A DNA stretch of 64,000 nt, taken from positions 372,001 through 436,000 of the forward strand of contig NZ_QMHQ01000004.1 of assembly GCF_003313325.1 (NCBI RefSeq), given 5' to 3'. Shown here piece by piece: positions 8,885 to 16,077 of the stretch. This stretch comes from Pedobacter namyangjuensis. GTDB taxonomy: Bacteria; Bacteroidota; Bacteroidia; Sphingobacteriales; Sphingobacteriaceae. Position 1 is the stretch's first letter. Each line of letters starts with the position of its first letter. Made by a program: the position numbers and the translations under genes. The notes below the pieces were generated by a model. The model was not told the DNA's origin and did no database searches. It saw only the letters and a program-made list of their open reading frames with translations.

Positions 8885-8977
8885 GATTAAGGAGCAAGGA
8901 ACAAAGAGTAAGGATAAAAGGCAAAACGCAAACATCTAAATACTTTGTACTAAATACTAAAAACCTTAAAATACTAA

Positions 8978-10210
8978 ATGGATATTCAAGACATAAAAAA
9001 TAGGTTTGGCATTATAGGTGGTTCGCCACTTTTAAACCGAGCTATAGATATAGCCAGACAAGTTTCTCCAACAGATATGTCTGTATTAATTACGGGGCAA
9101 AGTGGTAGTGGTAAAGAAGTGTTTTCTCATATCATACACCAAATGAGCACCCGTAAGCATGGCGCTTTCATTGCTGTAAACTGTGGTGCTATTCCAGAGG
9201 GCACAATCGACTCTGAATTATTCGGCCACGAAAAAGGATCTTTTACCGGCGCACACGAAGCTCGTAAAGGCTATTTTGAAGTTGCCAACGGCGGAACCAT
9301 ATTTTTAGATGAGGTTGCCGAATTGCCATTAGGCACACAGGCTCGTTTGCTACGTATTTTAGAAAGTGGCGAATATCTTCGCGTAGGTTCTTCTAAAGTT
9401 CAAAAAACCGATGTACGTATAATTGCAGCTACTAACGTAGATGTTTATGATAGAGTTAAATCTGGCAAATTTCGCGAAGATTTGTATTACAGGTTAAACA
9501 CCGTTCCGCTACGCATACCTGCATTGCACGAACGTAAGGAAGATATTTATTTGCTTTTCCGTAAGTTTTCTGCTGATTTTAGCGACAAGTATCGTAGCCC
9601 AGGCATACAATTAGAACCAGAAGCAATTCAGATTTTAAGCAATTACAGCTGGCCGGGCAATGTTCGTCAGCTTAAAAATATTGCAGAGCAAATTTGCGTG
9701 TTAGAAAGCGATAGAAATGTTAGTGCGCAAGCCTTGCTTAACTATATTCCTAACGAGCAGGCTAGCAATTTGCCAATGGCCTTAAAGAGCAGTACCAAAG
9801 AAGATTTTTCTGAGAGAGATATTCTTTATAAAGTGTTGTTCGACATGAAAAAAGACATGGTAGAGCTTAAAAAACTGGTGGCAGAAATTATTCAGAATGG
9901 TGGCAACACAGCTCATATTATTGCCGATAATCCGCAATACATTAATCAGCTTTACCAAGATTTAGATTTACCTACTAACAATAGCGAACCAACATTAACA
10001 ATAAAACATCCTAACCAAAATGCGCCAACAGATTACAATTATGCGCATGATGTAGAAGAAGTGGAAGAATCACTTTCTTTGGTTGATAAGGAATCTGATC
10101 TCATCAAAAAAGCTTTAAAGAAACACAAAGGCAAGCGTAAATTTGCGGCGCAAGAATTAGGCATTTCCGAGCGAACGTTGTACCGCAAAATTAAAGAGCT
10201 TAACTTGTAA
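8978..10210 (+). CDS. Sigma54-dependent transcriptional activator without receiver domain
   Basis: The 410-aa protein starts directly with an AAA+ sigma54-interaction domain: Walker A GQSGSGKE (40-47), the GSFTGA loop that contacts sigma54 (87-92), Walker B GGTIFLDE (105-112) and SWPGNVRQLKN. After a linker of about 90 residues it ends in a Fis-type helix-turn-helix (KGKRKFAAQELGISERTLYRKIKEL). There is no N-terminal receiver or GAF domain, so regulation must be by partner protein, expression level or ATPase state. It follows miaB by 93 bp and precedes lptE, the usual order in this phylum. Target promoters are unknown. Confidence 0.9.
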   Translation: MDIQDIKNRFGIIGGSPLLNRAIDIARQVSPTDMSVLITGQSGSGKEVFSHIIHQMSTRKHGAFIAVNCGAIPEGTIDSELFGHEKGSFTGAHEARKGYFEVANGGTIFLDEVAELPLGTQARLLRILESGEYLRVGSSKVQKTDVRIIAATNVDVYDRVKSGKFREDLYYRLNTVPLRIPALHERKEDIYLLFRKFSADFSDKYRSPGIQLEPEAIQILSNYSWPGNVRQLKNIAEQICVLESDRNVSAQALLNYIPNEQASNLPMALKSSTKEDFSERDILYKVLFDMKKDMVELKKLVAEIIQNGGNTAHIIADNPQYINQLYQDLDLPTNNSEPTLTIKHPNQNAPTDYNYAHDVEEVEESLSLVDKESDLIKKALKKHKGKRKFAAQELGISERTLYRKIKELNL

Positions 10211-10293
10211 ATCATTTTATGTAAAGAAGAAAGCGCAAGGCGATAATAAAATAAAAGTTAGGCCGTTTCTTCACCATTAAATAAAAAACACAA

Positions 10294-10806
10294 ATGAAAA
10301 AATTAATATACGTTCTGGTAGTTTTTGCCTTTTTATTAGGTTGTGGCTACAAGTTTAACGGTGCTTCCATTCCGCCTCAAATGAAAACTGTAAACGTTGA
10401 GTATTTTGAGAACAATGCGCCTTTGGTGGTACCTACGTTAAGTCAACAACTAACCGAAGACTTAAAAGAACGTATCAGAAACCAAAGTAAATTAAGTATT
10501 ACACCAAACAATCCTGACGGTGTTTTTACCGGTAAAATCACCGGTTACGAGATTAAGCCAATTGCTATACAGGACAACCAAAACCCAATCGCTGGCGCCA
10601 ACCGTTTAACCATTACGGTTATGGTTAAATATGCCAATAATGTTGATACTGCTGGTTCAAAGGCAAATTTTGAAGAATCATTCTCTGCTTTTGTAGATTT
10701 CTCTCTAGCCGGGCAAACACTACAATCGCAAGAGCAAAGCTTAATTAAACGAGTAAACACCCAACTTACAGAGAACATTTTTAACCGTGCTTTTGCACAA
10801 TGGTAA
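10294..10806 (+). CDS. lptE: LptE-like outer-membrane LPS assembly lipoprotein
   Basis: The 170-aa product has a lipoprotein signal with Cys at about 17 (FLLGCGYKF). It resembles LptE/LptE-like (DUF-type LPS-assembly) lipoproteins of Bacteroidetes: TVNVEYFENNAPLVVPTLSQQLTEDLKERI followed by a beta region. LptE plugs the LptD barrel and helps insert LPS in the outer leaflet. The sequence family is divergent, so the call leans on size, lipobox, local motifs and position between the sigma54 activator and secG. Confidence 0.85.
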   Translation: MKKLIYVLVVFAFLLGCGYKFNGASIPPQMKTVNVEYFENNAPLVVPTLSQQLTEDLKERIRNQSKLSITPNNPDGVFTGKITGYEIKPIAIQDNQNPIAGANRLTITVMVKYANNVDTAGSKANFEESFSAFVDFSLAGQTLQSQEQSLIKRVNTQLTENIFNRAFAQW

Positions 10807-10838
10807 GAAATTGAGTTTTCAATTATTAACTTAGCGGC

Positions 10839-11987
10839 ATGGAGCTAGATTTACAAACTAAACAACAACTGGCAAATTTACTTTCGCAACCCGAATTGGT
10901 AGCGCAAGCAGATGCTAATATGTTGTCTTCTTTGGTTAAAACCTATCCATACTACCAACCTCTACATTTATTGTTAGCCAAAGCTAACGCTCAGCTGCAT
11001 GGCGCTTTAGCAACAGCTGCATTATATAACAACGGCAGTTTACTTCATCAAGTAATTCATCAACCGCAGCAATTACCAAAAGTTGCCGTAAAAGTAGTTT
11101 CTTCTTCTTTCGCCATCAAGGCGGATGAAATAACAAAGCCTGAAGTTATTGTTGATGAACAGGAAACTTTCAACGAGATCGATGAATCTTACCTAGAAGT
11201 TGTTAAAAAGCAAACAGTTGATGAGCAAGAGGTATTTGATGAAATTGTAGAGATTAACACGAGCGAATTTGCGCCAACTTTGGCAGATGAGCCCGCAATA
11301 ATAGCGCCCTTTGTTGAAACTGAAGAGACAAAACCGAGCATACCCGATGTTGTTGCTTTAGAAAACATTGTTTCTACCGATTTTTTTGAATTTGAAAAAA
11401 GCTTTAGTACCGAACAAATTATTGTGCAGGAACCTGCAAAATCGTCGATTCCTGTAGTAGAAGAATATAACCAGGAAGCAGAAGAACAAACCGTAAGCAA
11501 ATATAACGACGATAAGCTACCTTATACGTTTTTGTGGTGGCTGGCAAAAACCAGAAAAGAGCACGAGCAGATTTTTCAGCCTTATGTAACGCCAAAAAAA
11601 AGTGCAGTTGTAGCTAACCCAAACGAATTGCAACAACAGTATGTTGAGCACATTTTCCATATCCAAACGCCTTTTAATGTTGGCGACGACACGAGTCTAG
11701 ATAGGTCAAACGATTTTGTAAGCAGAGGAAATAACATTATAGATTCGTTTATTAAAAACGAGCCACAAATTGGTCCGCCGAAAGCAGAACAAATAAATAC
11801 AGAGAACAAAGCCAAGAAAAGTGCCGAAGACCATAACGATTTGGTATCCGAAACTTTGGCATCCATTTATATCGAGCAAATGCTTTATCACAAGGCGATA
11901 GATACTTATGAAAAATTAAGTTTGAAGTTTCCAGAAAAAAGCCGTTACTTTGCCGACCTTATTCAATCTTTAGAAAAGAAAATTTAA
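10839..11987 (+). CDS. Conserved Bacteroidetes protein with C-terminal TPR-like helix pair
   Basis: The 382-aa product has no signal peptide. The N-terminal 80 residues (LVKTYPYYQPLHLLLAKA) are helical. A long acidic, low-complexity middle (about 100-230, rich in Glu, Val, Ile, Thr) follows. The C-terminus (SETLASIYIEQMLYHKAIDTYEKLSLKFP) looks like one TPR unit. Function is unknown. It sits between lptE (32 bp) and secG (13 bp), so it is likely cotranscribed, and a role in envelope biogenesis or secretion is a reasonable guess from context only. Confidence 0.75.
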   Translation: MELDLQTKQQLANLLSQPELVAQADANMLSSLVKTYPYYQPLHLLLAKANAQLHGALATAALYNNGSLLHQVIHQPQQLPKVAVKVVSSSFAIKADEITKPEVIVDEQETFNEIDESYLEVVKKQTVDEQEVFDEIVEINTSEFAPTLADEPAIIAPFVETEETKPSIPDVVALENIVSTDFFEFEKSFSTEQIIVQEPAKSSIPVVEEYNQEAEEQTVSKYNDDKLPYTFLWWLAKTRKEHEQIFQPYVTPKKSAVVANPNELQQQYVEHIFHIQTPFNVGDDTSLDRSNDFVSRGNNIIDSFIKNEPQIGPPKAEQINTENKAKKSAEDHNDLVSETLASIYIEQMLYHKAIDTYEKLSLKFPEKSRYFADLIQSLEKKI

Positions 11988-12000
11988 CAACATATTTTAC

Positions 12001-12354
12001 ATGGTAACGTCTTTAATCATTTTATTAATTATTTTATGTATTGCCTTAGGTTTATTTGTATTGGTACAAAACCCTAAAGGTGGTGGTTTAGCAACTGGCG
12101 GTTCTGGCAGCAACATGTTTGGCGTACAACGTACAGGCGATGTTTTAGAAAAAGGAACTTGGGTATTATTAACTTTAATCGTTGTAGTATCTTTAGCAAT
12201 TACTACAATTGGTAAATCTGGCTCTGGTTCTTCTAGCACAGGCTCTAAAATTGACGATCAGATTAATAAAGCAGCTGTTCCATCTGTAATTGGTGGCAAC
12301 AACCCTGCTGCAACTACTCCAGCTCCTAAAGCTGGCGACACAACAAAAAAATAA
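12001..12354 (+). CDS. secG: Protein translocase subunit SecG
   Basis: This small inner-membrane subunit of SecYEG has two membrane helices (about 5-23 and 55-73) around the family loop LVQNPKGGGLATGGSGSNMFG. The 117-aa length is usual for the phylum; the C-terminal Gly/Ser/Ala-rich tail is poorly conserved. It is the last gene of the miaB-secG run and is followed by a terminator. Confidence 0.93.
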   Translation: MVTSLIILLIILCIALGLFVLVQNPKGGGLATGGSGSNMFGVQRTGDVLEKGTWVLLTLIVVVSLAITTIGKSGSGSSSTGSKIDDQINKAAVPSVIGGNNPAATTPAPKAGDTTKK

Positions 12355-12373
12355 TTCTTTAATTGAGATATTT

Positions 12374-12409
12374 AAAACGCTCTAGCTTATCGGCTAGGGC
12401 GTTTTTTTG
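12374..12409 (+). terminator. Terminator after secG
   Basis: AAACGCTCTAGC pairs with GCTAGGGCGTTT (one G-T pair, loop TTATCG), followed by a run of T. Confidence 0.85.
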
Positions 12410-12420
12410 TTTAGCGCTAA

Positions 12421-12502
12421 CGTCATTCCCGTGAAAACGGGAATCGCAAAGCTATAGGGCTTATTAATTGCATTAAGATGCCCAATCTGGTTGGGCATGA
12501 CG
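12421..12502. repeat. Two-hairpin intergenic element, copy 1
   Basis: The element begins CGTCAT and ends ATGACG, so it has terminal inverted repeats. Inside are two hairpins: ATTCCCGT/ACGGGAAT (12425-12444) and ATGCCCAA/TTGGGCAT near the right end. A diverged copy in opposite orientation lies at 32148-32224. It looks like a non-autonomous miniature element. Confidence 0.6.
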
Positions 12503-12891
12503 TAGAAAACTTTGCTACCGATATAAAATCGGTACAAGTTATAGGTGACAAAATCTGTTTTGAAAGACAAAACACCTAAAAAGCTCTGTCATTCCGACTT
12601 TGGAGGAATCTGCAAACTGTGTTTTAAATCACAAATAGATTCTTCGCTTTGCGCTGAAAGACAAACTCCTTTTTGAAAAACTAACACAATGGGGATTCCA
12701 AATCCGTCGAATCATTTTCTTCGCGATGCCTGTCAGAACATCTCGATTAGGAAATTTTTCGTCATGCTTAATTTATTTCAGCATCTGTTCTGCATGAAAA
12801 CCTGGAATAAATTCAGGGTGACAATTCCTTAATAAAAAGGGCATTAAAGGAGTTTGAAAAAGATTGAATAATCGAAACCAGTTTAATAAAA
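12503..12891. other. Non-coding region with further GTCAT...TGAC repeats
   Basis: No credible gene is visible. The stretch contains GTCATTCCG...GGAATC (from 12598) and a 62-bp unit at 12761-12822 that starts GTCATG and ends GGGTGAC, with internal complementarity (AATTTATTTCAG against CTGGAATAAATT). These look like decayed miniature repeats. Confidence 0.5.
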
Positions 12892-15150
12892 TCAATCCAT
12901 TTTAAATGATGGCGGTATAGCGTCATTTCCGGCTCCCCAATTCTTATTCGGATTTTTGCCCATCGTCAATTCTAAAATCCCGCCTTTCATTAGCTCTTCG
13001 TGAGTAAACCACGACTTGCTCCAAACCTTTCCGTTTAATTTTGCACTTTGAATAAATTTGTTTTCTGGCGAATAATTAATGGCGCTAACCGTAAAAGTTC
13101 TACCATTTCCAATATCCAAAATTGATTTCTCAAAAACCGGACTTCCAATTACGTACATCGGCAAACCTGGTGTAACAGGATAAAAGCCAATCTGCGAGAA
13201 TACCACAAATGAAGTCAAGCCTCCTCCATCTTCGTCGCCTGGGATACCCATTAAATCATTTCTAAACCATTGATCTAACAGCGTACGTACACGTTTCTGC
13301 GTTCTCCAAGGTTCTCCGGCATAATTGTATAAATAAGGAACGTGCATTGCCGGTTCGTTACCCATAGAAAACTGACCAACGTTACCGCTATGATCTGGAT
13401 AAGTATGGTAAAAATCGTAGCGGCTTCTGCCCAATGGTTTGTTAAACATGTCTTCTAACGCGTTAACAAAATCCTTTTTACCGCCAATGAGTTCAACTAA
13501 GTCTGCCACATTGTGTGGCACGTCAAAGCGGTAAACATAGCCTGTATTTTCAGAATAAGCGTCTCTTGCGCCAACGCCCGGCGGAAAGCGGTAATCGAAA
13601 TTCGGCCAAAACTGGCCCAAGGTATCTTTAGGATGGAAAAATTTGGTTGCTTGATTGAAAACCTTTCTATAGTTTTTGCTACGCTCTAAAAAATAGGCTG
13701 CTTCATCCTTTTCACCAATCGCGGTCGCAATTTTCGACAAACACCATTCATCGTAAACGGTGCCCAGCGAAACCGCAATGGGTTGTCGACGTTCCCAACT
13801 ATGCACTTCTGGAACTGTTTCTTTCTCTCCTGGCGCTAAAGAAGGAAAATAGCCTTTGTCCTTATAAAACTGATCTAAAACTCCAGCCGGCTTTGATGAC
13901 CAAGGCGCTAAAGTCTTTTCCGTTATTGCTGCCTTTGAAACCGTATAAGCTTGTTGCAAATTAAAATCCTTTAGTCCTTTCGCCTGCGCATCGGCAACCA
14001 TTGCAACAGCATGGTTAGAGTTCATCCTTCTACTATCGCCTGTTACCTCCGGGAAATTTGGCATCCATGCTTTTGGCATTTGCTCGGTCATGGTGATGTA
14101 GGAATGAATCATATCATTTTCCATCTTCGGCTCTATAATGGTTCTTAAAGGATGCGTAGCCCTGTAGGTATCCCAAATCCAATCATCGGTATAAAAATTA
14201 CGACCTCCATCGTTGTGTATCTCGCCATCGTAGGCGCTATAATATTTACCGTCTTCAGAAATGGAAATCATTCTCTCGTAGGTACGATACAGCGATGTAT
14301 AAAATACCGTTTTCGCATTTTCATCTTTTCCAGAAACCTTTATCTTTCCTAATGTTTGGTTCCAAATGTCTTTTCCTTGCTTAGCAACGGCATCTAAATT
14401 GTAATTTTTAATCTCTCTTCTTAAGTTTTTCTCTGCTTGCGCTACGCTGATAAACGAGATGCCATAACGAAGTTTAATGCTTTTGGTATTTGCAGGGAAC
14501 TGCATTACATAATAAACGTTGTTACCCTTTGTTGTATTTACATCTGTTTCCAATTTATCGCCCTTGTGGCTTCCAATAAGTTGTGGCTTTACATCCGTTT
14601 CTAAGTAGATGTAAACTTTGGTTTTATTGTCTAGTTGCTGAAAACCGCTGATACTTTTATCGGTTTTGATTAGTTCTCCCCTACGGGTATTAAGAATGAG
14701 GAAAGGTTGTTGTGTGGAGGCGAACTGTAGGTTATAAATACCCGATTGATGCGAAGGTGCATATTCCACTTTCACATCTATCTCGTCTAAATCTGTGCTA
14801 TAATAATAAGGCTTAATAACTTCGTTATCGTAACTCAAAGGAATGACGTTTTTAATAGCCGCAATACTTCCTTGGTAAGGACTTAAATTAAAAGCAGAGC
14901 TACCGCGATGACTGGTAACCACCAATGGCAAACCATTCAATTGGTTACTGGTATAATTTTCTCGTTCTGGATAAACCCGCAACATGCTGTTTGGCAAATG
15001 TACCGTTGGGTAAGTTGGCACCAACAAATGACTGATGTTTCCGATGTATGGATTTACATAATCTACCGGGTTTTTAGTAGTTTGTGCAGTTACTTGTGAT
15101 GAAGTAAAAATTAAAAAGGCTAGCAAAGCCCAAAGCTTATTTTGTTTCAT
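12892..15150 (-). CDS. GH92 family exported glycosidase (alpha-mannosidase family)
   Basis: GH92 enzymes are calcium-dependent exo-alpha-mannosidases that trim N-glycans and other mannosides. The product has a signal peptide ending near VTAQ, the family opening YVNPYIG, the core DDWIWDTYRATHPL, the catalytic-acid Glu at about 599 in GNEPAMHVPYLYNYAG, and the acidic pair at about 639-641 in GDEDGGGLTSF. The ATG at 15150 is preferred over a TTG at 15159, because a perfect TACATTTG promoter element covers that TTG. The gene interrupts the usual secG-groES neighbourhood and is flanked by repeat-bearing DNA, suggesting later insertion. Substrate specificity is not proven. Confidence 0.9.
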   Translation of the reverse strand: MKQNKLWALLAFLIFTSSQVTAQTTKNPVDYVNPYIGNISHLLVPTYPTVHLPNSMLRVYPERENYTSNQLNGLPLVVTSHRGSSAFNLSPYQGSIAAIKNVIPLSYDNEVIKPYYYSTDLDEIDVKVEYAPSHQSGIYNLQFASTQQPFLILNTRRGELIKTDKSISGFQQLDNKTKVYIYLETDVKPQLIGSHKGDKLETDVNTTKGNNVYYVMQFPANTKSIKLRYGISFISVAQAEKNLRREIKNYNLDAVAKQGKDIWNQTLGKIKVSGKDENAKTVFYTSLYRTYERMISISEDGKYYSAYDGEIHNDGGRNFYTDDWIWDTYRATHPLRTIIEPKMENDMIHSYITMTEQMPKAWMPNFPEVTGDSRRMNSNHAVAMVADAQAKGLKDFNLQQAYTVSKAAITEKTLAPWSSKPAGVLDQFYKDKGYFPSLAPGEKETVPEVHSWERRQPIAVSLGTVYDEWCLSKIATAIGEKDEAAYFLERSKNYRKVFNQATKFFHPKDTLGQFWPNFDYRFPPGVGARDAYSENTGYVYRFDVPHNVADLVELIGGKKDFVNALEDMFNKPLGRSRYDFYHTYPDHSGNVGQFSMGNEPAMHVPYLYNYAGEPWRTQKRVRTLLDQWFRNDLMGIPGDEDGGGLTSFVVFSQIGFYPVTPGLPMYVIGSPVFEKSILDIGNGRTFTVSAINYSPENKFIQSAKLNGKVWSKSWFTHEELMKGGILELTMGKNPNKNWGAGNDAIPPSFKMD

Positions 15151-15156
15151 ACATTT

Positions 15157-15164
15157 CAAATGTA
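15157..15164 (-). promoter_or_regulatory. -7 promoter element of GH92 gene, 6 nt before ATG
   Basis: On the minus strand TACATTTG matches TAnnTTTG, with 6 nt between it and the ATG at 15150. Transcription would start at or next to the start codon. No clear -33 element is visible. Confidence 0.5.
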
Positions 15165-15364
15165 ATCAACTTGAGGTTAAAAAAAATCGTTTTAGTAAAT
15201 ATTTTAATCGGATTTTATTAAGCCTTGAAAACTTTTTAGCCTGTTAGCGAACGAGAAAATTCGTGAAAGCTAATTTCTGTCCTTGATTATTTCAGCAGAT
15301 TTCTTGGAACTGGAGACGACTAACAAAATTGCCAAAAGCTAAGCTATATACAACCCAAAATAAA

Positions 15365-15439
15365 TGCGAACTGCCTTGCAAAATAGCCCCGACAGTAGCG
15401 AGCATGAAGCCGTAGGCGGAGTAAAGCGGATGGCGGGAC
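15365..15439. repeat. Shared intergenic element, copy A
   Basis: TGCGAACT (15365-15372), CCCGACA (15388-15394) and AGCGGATGGCGGGAC (15425-15439) occur in the same order and orientation at 24940-25055. The spacers differ. The rest of the 15165-15669 gap holds the groES upstream region and no credible gene. Confidence 0.55.
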
Positions 15440-15508
15440 TTTCTGCTAAAAAATGTTGTTGCAATTGCGCTTCAAAATATTTTCAAAATTATAAAAACTA
15501 AACAGGTC

Positions 15509-15592
15509 TGTCAGTCTGACACTTAATTTTAGCGCTTATTTTAAACTTACTGACAGCAAATGTAAATTTGACAAGGCAAATGCGGTTGGCAC
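15509..15592 (+). promoter_or_regulatory. groES upstream dyad and promoter region
   Basis: A perfect 13-bp dyad TGTCAGTCTGACA (15509-15521) is followed by CTGACAG (15550-15556), TTTGACA (15567-15573) and TTGGCAC (15586-15592), 78 nt before the groES start. The recurring TGACA/CTGACAG half-site suggests an operator or a heat-shock promoter feature. It is not a CIRCE element (HrcA operator), whose TTAGCACTC half-sites are absent. Confidence 0.45.
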
Positions 15593-15669
15593 AAAAACTG
15601 ATTGCTACTTAGCATCGTATAGAATTACGAGTTAACTCAAATTACAAAAACTAAAAATAAAAAGTATTT

Positions 15670-15963
15670 ATGGCTTTGAACTTTAAACCTAACGGAGACA
15701 GAGTAGTTGTGGAAGCAGCTGCTGCGGAAGAAAAAACTGCTTCTGGTATCTACATTCCTGATACCGCAAAAGAAAAACCTCAACAAGGTGTTGTTGTTGC
15801 TGTTGGACCAGGCAGACATGCTGACCAAACTGGAACTTTGATTCCGCTTAACGTAAAAGTTGGCGACCAAGTTTTATACAGCAAATATGGTGGTACTGAA
15901 GTTACCATAGAAGGCAAGGAGTATTTGATTATGAGAGATTCTGATATTTTAGGAACTCTTTAA
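15670..15963 (+). CDS. groES: Co-chaperonin GroES
   Basis: The 97-aa product is a heptameric lid for the GroEL cage. It has PNGDRVVVEAAAAEEKTASGIYIPDTAKEKPQQG (mobile loop region), VKVGDQVLYSKYGGTEV, and the terminal DILGTL typical of Bacteroidetes. Length is normal. It lies 114 bp before groEL, in the usual order. Confidence 0.97.
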   Translation: MALNFKPNGDRVVVEAAAAEEKTASGIYIPDTAKEKPQQGVVVAVGPGRHADQTGTLIPLNVKVGDQVLYSKYGGTEVTIEGKEYLIMRDSDILGTL

Positions 15964-15964
15964 T

Positions 15965-16002
15965 AACGTTGTAATGTTGCAACGTTTAAATGTTGTAATG
16001 TT
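15965..16002 (+). repeat. Short repeat between groES and groEL
   Basis: GTTGTAATGTT occurs at 15968-15978 and 15992-16002, and AACGTTG (15965-15971) is complementary to CAACGTT (15980-15986). This may form an mRNA hairpin that adjusts the groES/groEL expression ratio or stability. Confidence 0.4.
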
Positions 16003-16077
16003 AGAAATAAATAGTTAAGCTGTTGGAAAAGAAGATTTCAACTTTCCGACTTTAAAAACATTAAAACAATATTAATA

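Noticed and set aside
12355..12891. CRISPR array in the repeat-rich gap
   Set aside because: Repeats are diverse, not evenly spaced and palindromic as whole units; there are no uniform spacers or cas genes.
15586..15605. Possible sigma54 promoter (TTGGCAC...TTGCT) upstream of groES
   Set aside because: The distance between the GG and GC elements is 14 nt instead of the required 10, so it does not fit sigma54.
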